Assembly: GCA_024036415.1 (NCBI GenBank)
Contig: JAMWET010000727.1
Location: forward strand, 1-64,000
DNA length: 64,000 bases
Direction of reading: 5' to 3'
Source: Prochilodus magdalenae
Lineage: Eukaryota; Chordata; Actinopteri; Characiformes; Prochilodontidae
Numbering within the stretch: position 1 is the first letter of the stretch; each line of letters starts with the position of its first letter. This document shows positions 1 through 12,420 of the stretch, one piece after another. Made by a program: the position numbers and the translations under genes. Below the pieces are notes generated by a model, which worked only from the letters and a program-made list of their open reading frames with translations, searched no databases and was not told the DNA's origin.

Positions 1-2590
1 CCACAGGATTTAGATTCTGAGACATCCAGGGGGTCCTAGAGGTTAATTAGGAGGTCCCGGACTTGTTTCCCCACACTCTAGTTCTGAGCCGGACTGTGTG
101 TAACACAGAGAGACTTGAGAGTTTGCAAAAACTGGACACCCGGTCAGCTAGACTTACAGAACTGCCACAGAAACGTAATTGTATTAAGCTGAACTGTATT
201 TGTAGAGCTTTATTGCGACAAGACTCACATATCACTGATTTACTTCTGATGCACGCAAGTCAAATCCCCTTTGAATGGTTTTTTGATCTTTTGCAGGGAA
301 ATTTCACCACCAGCAGTCAGACTTCACACAATTCCCTTCTCCTGTTCAGACACGTCAGTGCCTGGTTTCCCCTGGTGTGTTGGGGTGTGTGTGCGATCCA
401 GATCAACACTCATTTGGAATGTCCAGTAAAACAATTCACAGGACTCTCTGCACCACACCAGTGAAATGAAGGGCCTGTTGGGGCTGTAGGTAAACGATAA
501 TGTGCCGTATTGGAGTCAGTTCTCTGTCAGAGGCTGCTGTTCTTTAAAGTGACTCTGAAAGAAATATTAGATCTTTTATACTTTTATGTTTTATTCTTAT
601 TTATGACCATAATGAACACAATTTATCATATCCCCCCATTTTCCTCAAAATGTAATTACTTTTGTCTGCCTCTAGAAGATCTTCTGAGTTTTGATTGCAT
701 CACTGTGCACCAGTGGGCAGGGGAAATTATTTTAACCCATGTCATGTTTCAGCTCCTCCTGCCACAACCTCTACCTTATGTGGGTAGGGACCAAGATTCC
801 GTTGATACCCACCGGCTTTACAAGCGCGCCTTAGCATCATACCTGCTCACCATTACTCGAATTTTTTAGATGAGTTGACGAATTAGAGAAAACACTCAAC
901 TTCTATAACACTGTCCACAGAACTGTGGAGATCAGTATTTGATGCTTCCATACAGTATGGCATTGACTAATGTGTGCTATTAGTGTCCAAAAGTAATCAC
1001 AAATTTCTTAATCAGTCGGAATAAAATGATCAGCATTCATAAGCTAACAGATATGCTTGTTCTACTGTGATATTTAGAGTCCTTACTCGCTGTCTAAATG
1101 ACATGCACTATGCTTGTTATTGCTGTTAGCGCTCGTTTTATTAGTGATGTTATCCAATGAAATGACATTTCAATTTTTCATTCTAGGAAAAGTTTTAAGG
1201 TTTTAGAAATATATCTACATTACGGTAGCAGCACTGCATCAGTACAGTATCAATATCAAAAATGACCCAGCCCTGGACTACATTCGATCCATTTCTAACA
1301 CTGGATATTATGTATGCACACTTTTGATTCCAATAGGATCATAGTAAAAGTCAAAATAGGAAATAGACTGCTGCTGTTGGAGCAAAACCAAAAGCAAATC
1401 TCCAAATGATGTCTTTACAGTAGAAGGGAGAAACATGCCTTACTTTATTGTTAGTCAATGGAGCCTGCCCTTTTGTAAGCAATTGTGAATAATTTATGTT
1501 GGGATCTTCATTATGACATTTACACATAATGTAAAAAGCAGCAGTTGTTTCCAAATTGTGTACAAAACTGAAAGACAAAACATGGAGGGACAAGGTTTTG
1601 TTCTGACATCAAGGATATGATCTACCCGCCACCTGCTGAAAGTAAAGGACCCAAGGCTTACCACTAGTGTCCTGTAGGACACCTTTAAATCACTTTAGGA
1701 AACCATCAAGTGCATTTGGTATCAGTCCCAGGACACCTGTTAAACCATTAGAGTCTGCCCTGTGATTTTAATTCATAAGGAAAAGGCAAATTATCATCAG
1801 TGACTGCTGGACACCAGCAGGGCCTTCAACCATTTATGAGACTGAAACAAACCCTGAACCAAACAATGCCAAAGGTTGTGGGTTATGGTTTTTTAGGTGC
1901 AAGGAGTTTGAAATGAACTCTACAATGAACTGTAGCGTTAATGTTTAAAATCAAACAGCGCCACCACGTGGCGATACACTGTAAACACATATATATACAC
2001 CGCTTATGCGAGCATTATTATGTCAGTAAAACATTATATTACATTCACTAGTTGTTGAAAATGTTTAACTGCATTCAGTGATCGAGTGTCATTTACATTA
2101 CTGAACCCACCTGAAGAAACTAGTACAATCCAGAAAGGCTGGTCACCAGCATAACCAGCATCCAGAACAGCTAATTTGGCAACAGAAGTTAATATGCTGG
2201 TTGATGGCAAATCGGCCAGGTTTAGATAAAATGCTGTCGTGTGTAAACAGACTGACCAGTCGTTAATGTTGCCGTTGGGCTCGAATGTCCATGTGTTGCA
2301 TATGCTTTCTTGTGTTGGTTTGTAGAGTGTTAATATGGGTTAGCACGTCTGCCATGAGGAGCATGCTCACTTCAGTAGATATCTCTGCAACACAATACTC
2401 CGACGTCTTTCAAATTCAAGTCAGACGTGTTATTTCATTACTTTTGTTGACTACTTTAGTTTTTCGGCGTGTTGTAAAGCATCCTTAAAAGAACTCTGAA
2501 TGCACATGTAGGTTCACGGGTCATATTAAATACTAAATGGTTTCAGGTTGTACACATGGCTGGGGTCCTGTCTCCACCCTTGTGAAGAGT
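1..2590. other. Gene-free left flank
   Basis: No reading frame here resembles a known protein and no exon with good splice sites was recognised. The sequence is AT-rich, with short simple-sequence patches and a GC-rich near-palindrome around 1956-1974 that contains an E-box (CACGTG). It may hold the 3' flank of a gene to the left, but nothing in the sequence proves this. Confidence 0.5.
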
Positions 2591-3423
2591 GATTCCGAGT
2601 GTGCCTCGCGGGTGATTTATGCAGAAATGTCGAAATTTCCCCCGCCGCACTTTTTGTCCCTTTCGAGCTGCCGTATCAACTGAACGGAGGTCACATGGCC
2701 TACCGTGTGATGAGGCTGGGCTCCTGCTGTCCTTTGCTTATCTCGCCCAGAGTTTCACCTGCTCAGCTGGGCTTTTCCGAAACATTTCTTCCCATTCTGA
2801 ACTTGTCGAGGTGTCTAAAGGCTCCTGGGGGTAAGAGCTCCTTCTTGGTAAGAGTCCGGTGTCGGTTTGTGCCCCGGTTTGGACTCAGGGTGTATCTTCT
2901 TCAGCGGCTAAGTGCGGCGCTAGCTTTATTGTTGTATTGTTGCTGTCTAACGGTATGAAAGACAATGACAGCTCGGGACTGGTTAAATAAATTGCTTTAC
3001 ATGCCATGTCCGAAGTCATTAACTACTTTAGTGCAACTCTTATGTCTGTCAGAGTAATACGAGTGAATTCTGTGTCGTTATAAACCCTCTTACATCCATT
3101 CACACCGAGCTAGCGTTTAGCTATAGCTAGTCAGTCGTTATTAATCGAATACGAGTTAATGATGGCAGTCATTTACATTGTATAACGGACCCTGGCTGTT
3201 CGTTGTGTATCGATAACGACCTCGTATGATCACGAATTCTAACGTCAGCCATATTTTCATGTTTCATCAGCATTAAAGTCATGAAGAGGTGCCTCAGCAA
3301 GTAATAAGGCCTTGTTTGATATTAGCTCTCGTTTAGTTAAAGTTTTGTGGCGCCTTTCCTCTGTATGTGTCTTAACCTGATTCAATCTCTAAACTTGTGT
3401 TTCCCTTATGATGTATCTCACAG
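2591..3423 (+). promoter_or_regulatory. rbsn: Probable rbsn promoter and non-coding first exon
   Basis: From about 2590 to 2960 the sequence becomes richer in G+C and CpG than its surroundings. A donor-like site (GGGG followed by GTAAGAG) lies at 2831. The next good acceptor, a pyrimidine-bearing stretch ending in CTCACAG at 3423, is about 115 bases before the rbsn start codon. This suggests an untranslated first exon ending near 2830, spliced to the exon that carries the start codon. The transcription start was not located, so the boundaries are inference. Confidence 0.35.
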
Positions 3424-3425
3424 TG

Positions 3426-3473
3426 ATGGAGAAGGTCTGGGGTGGGCACTGCCCTCAGTCAGGTGTGCTATGA
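3426..3473 (+). other. Short upstream ORF in rbsn leader
   Basis: If the leader exon begins after the acceptor at 3423, its first ATG opens a 15-codon reading frame that ends in TGA at 3471-3473, 65 bases before the rbsn start. Such an upstream ORF could lower rbsn translation. This depends on the inferred splice site. Confidence 0.3.
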
Positions 3474-3538
3474 GCTTTCGGATTGCCCCCACTGCTGTGC
3501 CATAAAACACCTAGCACATTGGTTTCAGCCTCTGCCCC

Positions 3539-6500
3539 ATGGCCTCTGGTTACCCTCCTCCGTTTGAAGGCCCAGCTGAGGTGAAGGAGGGCTTCCTCTG
3601 CCCGCTGTGCCTGAAAGACCTGCAGTCCTTCTACCAGCTGCAGGATCACTATGAGGAGGAGCACTCTGGAGACAACCGCCATGTTGGTGGACAAATAAAG
3701 AGTGAGTGATCTTTAAGATATTAGTCTTCTTAGCCCTGATTCTGGGGTCACAGTTGCTTTGCTGCCTCACACATTTTAGTGTTTTTGATGATCCAGCGTA
3801 ACTGATTAGCCCTTTAGCTAATTAACAAGCCCCTCCAGAGTTGGAAAAGCTTTCCTGATTGGCAAAATCGTGAGGTTTTAGCTAAGGCGATGTTCACATG
3901 AAACGTCACGTGAGGAATAGCAAATAACCAATGCGTATATGAGAGTGGACAGGTCTGTCTTCATAGCTGTTGACATTTTGTAAGTCCCAAATAAGGACCA
4001 AAAAAGCTCTAATAGGCAAAATCACTCCTGACTAACCGCTTTTGCTATAGTGCCAGTCACAAAAACGTGGACTGTTTTTGAAGATCCATGATGTATGTTT
4101 TATAAATGGGTTATGTCAATCAAGGAGTGGACAGAAGTGTAAATGTTAGAATAGAGAAAACACTGAAGCAATGCACTTTAGGGTTACTCCAATACCAGGA
4201 CTGGGAATCACAGGGATAAAGAAAAGAAAATAATGTAATATCACAAGATGGCAGGCCAGGCTGAGACAGTACACCAACAATCATTCATTCCATCTAAATT
4301 AACAGGTTATTGATGTTCTCCTGAGCACCATTGTCAAGTGAACATTGTCTCTGTTAAAGTCATTCTTACTATAGTGTCATGTTTTAAACATTGTTTTGTA
4401 AATATAAAGATTTAACTAAAATAAAATCATCTTGGTGCTGATGGTTACTGATCCAGAGGCCACCACCTCACCATGAGAACCTTGCCCACACATAAAAAAC
4501 GATTAGGGCTGGTTTGATCGCACTTTTGTTGGGAGAAAAAAGAAAAGATTCTGGGAATATTCAGCACTAGATACTTTGTTTTTACATGTTGTTATTCAGG
4601 TTTGGTGCAGAAGGCAAAGAAAGCCAAAGACAAGCTACTAAAACGAGATGGAGATGAGAGGACCAGCTATGAATCTTTCTACTATGGAGGAGTGGACCCC
4701 TACATGTGGGAGCCTCAGGAACTGGGTGAGACTGAGACTGCTATACCTACTACTGGTGCCAGTGCACACTACCTTCTAAATAACCGAGTTTGGAGATGCC
4801 AGTGTTTCAATACTCAGTATCAAGCCCAAGATAGAGGAAAACAAAATGGATATAATTTATATTATATATAATTTAAATTTAATGTATATTTGTCATGCTG
4901 TCTCTAATTGGGATATTTGTTGCTTTGCAGTATGCAGATATTGTTATCTGATCAAATATTTACTAATTGTACCTCGAAAATGGTTAAGAGCTGTTAATCT
5001 TGTTTGTTTGATTAGGAGCGACCCGGAGTCACCTGGATCTTTTTAAGAAACACAGAGCTGCTAGGATTGACCATTATGTCATCGAGGTCAACAAACGCAT
5101 CATCAGACTGGAGAAGGTGAGTTTTAAAGTTGTTCTTAAAGCTATATACAGTCAGCAATAAAGCATAGATACGTTTTTATCAGTCATCAATATCGGAGCA
5201 AAACCTTGTTTCTCCTAAAAAGTAACTCAACAGTACACAGAAAACTTTATCTTTTAATATGAGTTAATTTGCCCCCCCCCCCCCCCCCAAAAAAGATTAA
5301 AGGGCTCAGGACACATAGGCGTGGGGCGAGCCCTTATAACAAACTAGCGGCAATACTCTAAAATACCCAAAAAACTGTGAATCAACGACCATCAGTTCAG
5401 TTTATTGCCTCTCGCCTAATGTAAAAATAGGTACTAGAACATACTAAAAAACGCCGACAGCTGACAGTCAGCATACAGAAAGTTAATGTGCAAGTGCATT
5501 AGAGAGTGATTTCTATAGCAGGAACAGGCAAAGGTCTAAATCTGTAAAACTGCAGTGCACACAGTATACAATAAATCTGAAGAAGTTTGTGTTGCTTTGT
5601 GCACACATGTAATATACTAAACAGACTAGACAGACACACAGACTGTAAGTATTTAACATATATAAGAAAACAAAAAGTATACAAAATAACAATAAAGAAC
5701 ACAAGAGACAGTTTGAGAGCAGCAAAAAAAGATGTATCTGTACATACACATGTTAAAAGCTATACACAAGCTGGTATGAACATTGTTAAAGGTTTACATT
5801 AGTATAATTGTACACATAAGCTTTATGAGGTGAAGTGTTGGTTTCAGGTTATAAGTGTGAGTTGTCTGCTGTGGTTAATGAGTACTACAGCTCTGAGAAT
5901 AAAAGCTGTAGGCTTGTCTAGTTGTGGCTTGTCTTGTGCTTGGCCTTATACCAGAGGGAAGTGGCCGGAACAGGTGATGTTGAGAATGAGAAGGGTCAGC
6001 TGTAATTTTACCAGCGTGCCTCATGACCCTGCTGTTGTGTAGATGTTCATGAGTCTGCACACTACATATAATAAACCTGTTCTGTGCATTGAAGTGTGGT
6101 CCTTCTTGTGCAGTGAGGATGATCACTGTGTAGAACTGGATCATCAGGCAAAGCACCAGGTAGATTTTGTCTACCTTTAGGTTACCTTATTCCTTGGTGG
6201 TGGTACCCAGGAACTTGAGTTACTTCACAGTGGAAACACTGTGGAATTAAGGTTTAGGGGGGATGTGCCTGTGCACCATTTTCACCACTTTCTTTTGCGT
6301 GTTGAGCAGCAGATGGTTGCTGCTGCGTCGGAGACCAGCTTCCCCATTAAATAGGCAGTAGCTGGCATGGTGTGTCCTGATCCTAAGTCTGATCCATTTC
6401 TCTTGGTCTGTTTGTCATGAACTGTGACACACAGTAAAATTATATTTTTAAAAGATGGAGAATGAGCCAGCTGATGGCTGAATGTCATGTGATTTTAATG

Positions 6501-9500
6501 CTTAACAGTCAGTTTCTAATGCCAATGCCACACTGGCTTCTTATAGTCTTTGGTTAAACCTTTAAAGTTTGTTTATTTTGCACCCATCACATCCTGTGTT
6601 TTTGCCCCCCAGCTTACTTCCTTTGACAGAACAAACATGGATGCCGGAAAGATAAGAGGTACGTGGGCGACATGAAAGGAAATTTCTAGAATGTCTACTT
6701 TGCTGTAAGCTAGTTACAGTGATATAAACAATACACTGTTTATTTGTCCAGCACTGGAGAAGTCAGTGGTGCCATGGGTGAATGATCAGGACGTACCGTT
6801 CTGTCCAGACTGTGGGGGCAAGTTTAACATCAGAAACCGGCGCCATCACTGCCGTCTCTGTGGCTCCATCATGTGCAGGAAATGCATGGAGTTTGTGCCC
6901 TTACCGCTGGCCTGTAAGTTACTAGTGTTTGAAATTTAGTATTGGTGGGATTCAAAAATGACTGTTCACACTGACAAACATAAAAATCAAAGCTGTATTA
7001 TGTTTTCCCCTGACGTGACCTACGTGTTTCTGTACAGTACCCTAAATTACCGGTAAAACTGCAATGCGCCTTTCTTTAGACCACTCTGTATGTTTGCTCC
7101 TGTAGATAAGTTAACCAGCGGCACACGAGAGGCACTTTGTGTGCCAGGCAGTCCAGGTAAGGGTGGGTCCCCTGGAGCAGGAGGTCCTGTAGCGCCGCAG
7201 CAGCTTTCTCGACGCGGTTCTATTACCAGCCTCTCTTCTGTCAGCTCCGTACTGGAGGAGAAGGATGAAGACCGCATCCGCTGCTGCAGCCACTGCATGG
7301 AGGCACTGCTCCGTCACCAGCACAAGCTGGAGGAGAAAGATCACGTGCCTGACATCGTTAAACTCTACGAGGTACAGCATGAACAAGAGCTCCAATCAGA
7401 CACGAGGCCACACTGCTGCTCAATTTTGTGTTTTCCCTAGCTAGATGATGGTTAAACATGTATCAGGGTTTCAACAAATCTACTTAGAAACTACAGGCAA
7501 AGACTATAAACGTAAGCAGTGACTTGAACATATTTCAACATTATACAGTTAACTTATTTATCTGAGTTTACCGTCAACCAGTACTACTATTTATATCTGG
7601 TTTCATGTTTTTCCTGCAAAGTACTATATCAGTTTGCAGCGATGTACTCTTACTGTAACCTAAGCTATGGAAAAGCCTGCATACTCTGCATCAAGATTCA
7701 TCATAGGGATATTCCAATGTCCATAAGATTCACAAAAAGAAAAGATAAAAAAACAGAGGAGAGCTTTTGTTTTATTGTTCAAATCAGCCAAGGAAAAGTG
7801 GTAGTCTTTTTGCTTGATGAGTAATGGCAGCTGCCTCTACAGATGTGAGGCAAAGCCAGTACAACATTAGATGCTGCTGAGGTCCAACGTTAGTTTGTCA
7901 AAAATGTAGTCCCGTTGTTTGTAGACCTAGCTAACATCAGCTAGACTAGTTAGCTTAGTTATCAATACAACAAATAAACATACTTAAAAATATGAACAAA
8001 AGCTTGTTATGAAAGTGGTGTTACATTGAATACAAATACACAAATAGTGATTTCAGTATAATTATAGCTAACCAGATACTCTCTATCCTTGCATATCCCT
8101 AGTTAATTTGGAAAATCTGGTGGATTTAACTGAAGTAAATTTTATGAACTAATTTTCCAAATGAATGTTTTCAGTTGTTGCAAAATAAATAAACAAGCAA
8201 CTGCTGTCAGACCATCTTTTCCTTTTTTATTTTCTATTATTTGTAAATTTAAAATACCAGCTGTTCTTTATAATGTGTTTGAATTTCATTACAAATTAAG
8301 CAGAATAAATTCTTCAGAATGACATGAAGGAAAAGGCCTGTTTATTCCCATTCTAATTCAAGAACATTCCGTCTCCTGAACAGTTAGCAATTTTGATAAA
8401 AGGTTTTGTTCTGACAGCGACTGCATGAATGTTCCCGTCTGTAAGAACTGTCCAGTGTTTAGCCTCTATCTGAAGTATGTCTCTGTTCTCACTGACGCTG
8501 GCAAAATTCCCACCATTCACTTCCTGTCTCTTTGCTGTATTTTGTCTTGTTGACTTTGCGCCTTCCTGTTCCTGCTGTGCAGAGGTTAAGGATGTGTATG
8601 GACAAGGTGGACGAAAAGGCTCCAGAGTACATCCGCATGGCCGAGTCGCTCAAGTAAGATTTCCTGTTTTTTTTGTACACAATTAATATCTTAAATACTA
8701 CAGATGCACCAGTCCCTCTCATAATGAGTCATTATGTCTTAGATAGATACTTTATTGATCCCAGAGGGAAATTCAAGGCATCCAGTAGCAGATATACAAA
8801 CTATACAGAAGTAACAACAGAAGCAAGATAGATTGTACAAATAGAGACAGAGATACAATATAAAGTATAAAACCTGAAAGTATTAAAAAAAAGATTTTCC
8901 TGTAGTTTTCTGTGGTAAGGTATAAAGTATACAATTAATAGTCTTAAACAATTTGCTAAGCAAATTAAGAAGTTGGCTGTTGTCAGCCATACAGACAGTG
9001 CAAATACGCAGTAATATTTTTATTTTTTATTTATATTGTCACCATCTAGCATTATATAAAATCTGACTGTTTCTTTCTCTAGTGCTGGTGAGACTACATA
9101 TAACCTGGAAACTGCTGGTGGTCTTAGACTGGAGGTGCAGAAATACTATGAGCACATTGATGCACTGAGGTAGGCTGCCTACAACAGTATTACATCCATG
9201 ACACTACTGCCAGTTTAAAAACAAAATGCATGTGAATTGAAACTGATACTACTTTAATGTGTGCATGTGTTTGGCAGTAAGAAGATTTTAACACTAGGAT
9301 TAAAAGATGAGGTGCAGCCTCACCCGAAGACACTCCAGTTGCAGAGGATGGTGCGCTACTCAGCAACATTATTTGTACAGGTGAGACACATACAGGAACA
9401 GCAGCTTCAGCAGCTATGTTAAAGGGAAGTGAGCTTGTAGCATTAAAGCCATTTTAGAGGGAGATGCACATCGATGCCTTTAAAATCATATTATTAATGT

Positions 9501-12420
9501 GAAACTTAAATCTGGTAACTTTTAGCAGAGACAATTTTTCTAATGTTGCCAAAAAGCACTCTAGTAGCCAGTACAAACATTAAAAGTATGGCCAAAAGTA
9601 TGTGGACACATGACAAAAGCTATATATACGTGTATATGTTGGGCATCTCATTCTGGAAACTTGGATATTAAGAGTTGTCCTCATGGTTATTACAGCCTCC
9701 CCTCTACTGTGAGAAAGTATTTAGCAAGATTTTGAAAAGCATTTGTTGGGAGTTTTTGTCAAAAGAGCATTAATGAGGGACTGATGTTGGATGAGAAGGC
9801 CTCGCTTAAAGCTGATGTTTGAATTAAACCCAAAGATTGTTTAGTTGGATTAAGTTCAGTGCTCTGTGCAGGACACTGGGGTTCCTCTACACCCAACTCA
9901 CCAAGCTCAGGGTCATACTCATGCTTGAACAGAAAAGCATCTTTTCCAACCTGTTGCCGGAAGGATGTAATAGCACAAATCTGCATATAGACATCTCAGG
10001 AAATCTAGTTCCTTACCAAAGTGCAACCACTAAACTTATGTTGAGCATCCAGTAACGTTTAGTGCCTCCAGAAATGGTTTTGGCTGGGCTGGCATGGCCC
10101 CAATAAACCAAAACAACAGAGAGGAATTGTGGAAGATGTAAAAATAAGGCAGTGTAGTATTTGGAAGAAAACAGTTCTGTACCTCTAAAACTATTTTGAA
10201 GTATATCTTGTTTTTTTTTCTGAGGGGTTTGATTACTAGACCGTACACAGTCAACACATTTGTGATTGGTGCCTTTTAACCCAGCCATTCTGTGCCATTG
10301 TTTATACAGTGTCATTTAGAATAGCATGTACTGCTATTAAGGGAACAGCTTTTATCGTGGTGTTATTTTCCAGCTGTTGTTGGCCACAGCTACACCAGCT
10401 ACTCCGCTTATATTTCTCTGTCTCTGCTTACGCACACTTCCCCTTGCTCAAACCCATCCCTGCCCTCCACAGTACGGGTAATTAACAGAATAACCTGTAA
10501 ATGACTGCTGTAAAACAAATGAACCAATACGCAAAACATTTCTTGAACATGCTGCTAAACTTTCCTTACTTTCTTTTAATAGGAAAAGCTGTTGGGTCTG
10601 ATGTCTCTTCCTACAAAGGAGAAATATGAAGAACTGAAAGAGAAGAGGAGAGAGGAGCAGGAGAAGAGGCTTCAACAGGAGAGACAGGTAAGAAATCGTG
10701 AGATAAGAAGTATATTCATGGTATACTAAAATTAACTGTAAAAATAGTTCATTAAAAAATCCAAACACTCCTCACCTCAAACATAGTCATCCAGACAGGC
10801 CATGTTTGGTATCCAGAGTTTGTTTCTATAGTTCTGTAGTACTGGAGCTACAAGGTTAATCTAGCTAACAAATAAAAAGCATATGCTTTTAGGCTTTAGG
10901 ATGGTGGCTTCTGTCATTTTAAGCTATTAACATGCCTTTCATAATTTTTAAAGCTATTTGTCATACAGCATCAGAAACCACATTAGTGTGATAACTTAGG
11001 CATCCTTCATGCTCAATGCTAATTGATCATATAAAGTTTGGTCAAGGTTTAAACACCCCTTTTTTGAAATTACACGTTGATTTTCTGAATGAAATCCAGT
11101 GTATGTTTTTATTTTGTCTAATATTTTTCCAACAAATAAAAATAAAATAAATAAAGAGAATTCATAATTGTGTTCTCTGTGAAATATGTTTACTTGAAAT
11201 CCAATCACAAATAATTACTGCCTAGTAACTTTATAGTAACTTGTTTGGTCGTGTGTTTCCAATAAAATAGTTATTGTTATTTCAGTGCTGTAAACCACCT
11301 TTTTCTGCCTTTCTCTCCTTTACAGGCAGCTCTGGAGGCACAAAAGCGACGTTCTGAAATCGAGAAGAACCGCCCAACTCTCAGTGCTAACGGAGATGCT
11401 CCCCGCCCCAGCCTGGGCCCTCGCATGACCAAAGCTGGGGGCTGGCTGCCCTCCTCGGATGCTGTCCACTCGCGCAGTCGTGAATCGGATGACCCTTTGC
11501 TGCAGCAGATCGACAACATCGAGTCTTTTCTGCGCCAGGCACGTGCGGCCAATCGCACTGATGAGATCGCCATGCTGGAAGAGAACTTGCGGCAACTGCA
11601 GGATGAGTTTGATGCCCAGCAGACCAGCCGGGCCATTGAGCTGTCACAGCGGCTGGCTGAGGAGGAAAGCTTGCAGCAGAGCCAGCTCCAGTACCTTGAG
11701 CAGAGGGAGCTGGAGAGCAAAACGCACACCAGAGTGCACTCATTGGATTTCGGAGAGGGAAAGAAGGCAGAAGAACAAAGAGAGACAGACAGTGGCTCAA
11801 GAGAAGATCTGAATGAAATTCCAGTGCTTAGTCCACAGTTTAAGACTCAGTCTATAAGATCGTTCCCACGTTTACCAGGGAATTCTCCACCGATGCAGAG
11901 AGAGGAACGTACGCCTACCCCCCCTGCTGGAGAGACGCTGAACAGCACCAATACTGCTTCACTAAATCCGTTTGATGAAGAGGATGCTACTCCGCTCGAG
12001 GAAGACCCAATGAACCCTTTTAGTGAGGAGATCCAGAAAGAACATATCCAAGTGTCTAACAGGAAAGACACAGAGTACAACCCTTTCGAGGATGAGGAGG
12101 ATGATGCGAAAGCTGGGAAAGAAAGTGCATCCAGGAACCCCTTTGAAGACGATATCGATGACGACGACAAAGGTAACCCTTTCAAAGAGACGTCAAACAA
12201 GACACTCGCTTCCTCAACCAATCCCTTTGATGAAGATGATGATGGGCCATCAATGAATGATATAATCGAGGAAGAGCTGCTGCTCCAGCAGATCGATAAC
12301 ATCCGTGCATACATATTTGACGCCAAGCAGAGTGGACGTACCGACGAAGTGGAGCTACTGTCACAAAACCTGAGGGAGCTACAGTGCACCCTACAGGAGC
12401 AAAAGAGAAAAACACACTGA
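3539..12420 (+). CDS. rbsn: Rabenosyn-5, FYVE-domain Rab4/Rab5 effector
   Basis: Coding exons: 3539-3701, 4600-4725, 5016-5116, 6613-6658, 6752-6913, 7106-7371, 8583-8653, 9083-9169, 9278-9380, 10583-10687, 11326-12420. All introns are GT-AG and phases agree, giving 774 residues; the human protein has about 784. The product tethers early endosomes and drives recycling by binding PI3P, Rab5, Rab4, VPS45 and EHD proteins. An N-terminal C2H2 finger has ligands C21, C24, H37 and H42. The FYVE domain (about 151-267) has the WxxD motif at 154-157, the basic RRHHCR patch at 175-180, and cysteines 163, 166, 179, 182, 187, 190, 260 and 263, with a Ser/Gly-rich insert before the last pair. A charged coiled coil lies near 385-420. 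Six NPF motifs (624, 640, 662, 681, 694, 709) are EHD-binding sites. Two similar helical hairpins sharing LLQQIDNI (about 466-503 and 726-765) match the known Rab4- and Rab5-binding segments. The start codon was chosen because the protein from it matches the family N-terminus. Confidence 0.97.
5272..5288. repeat. Poly-C tract in rbsn intron 3
   Basis: A run of 17 C followed by a short run of A. It lies in intron 3 of rbsn and is likely length-variable. Confidence 0.9.
5510..6480 (-). mobile_element. LINE relic (Rex1/L2-like), 3' part
   Basis: On the minus strand, 6156 down to 5875 translates to a stretch containing RAGKITADPSH followed by LPSG. This matches the conserved C-terminus of fish Rex1/L2-type reverse transcriptases (family pattern RAGKIT-DPSHP-H-LF-LLPSG). 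An AT-rich 3' tail continues to about 5510. The frame is short and broken, so the copy is dead. It fills most of rbsn intron 3. The upper boundary is approximate and the clade name is from memory of the family. Confidence 0.7.
8741..9000 (-). mobile_element. LINE/SINE 3' tail copy A
   Basis: The minus strand ends in GGGATCAATAAAGTATCTAT, a tail seen on many teleost non-LTR elements. The whole 260-base segment is a close inverted copy of 18857-19143, sharing most bases over the tail and the CTGTATGGCTGACAACAGCC block at the other end. It sits in rbsn intron 7. No open frame remains. Confidence 0.75.
9588..10080 (-). mobile_element. Tc1-like transposon relic
   Basis: The plus strand begins with the common fish motif GGCCAAAAGTATGTGGACAC. 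The minus strand around 9986-9790 translates to fragments such as QVGKDAFLFKHE and CPAQSTELNP. These correspond to the Tc1-family transposase block near the second and third catalytic acids (family pattern GPFLFQHD ... PAQSPDLNPIE). Stops and frame changes show it is inactive. It lies in rbsn intron 9. Confidence 0.75.

Noticed and set aside
2599..2958. 119-codon frame in the CpG-rich region upstream of rbsn
   Set aside because: No domain or homology recognised; GC-rich promoter DNA often carries chance frames.
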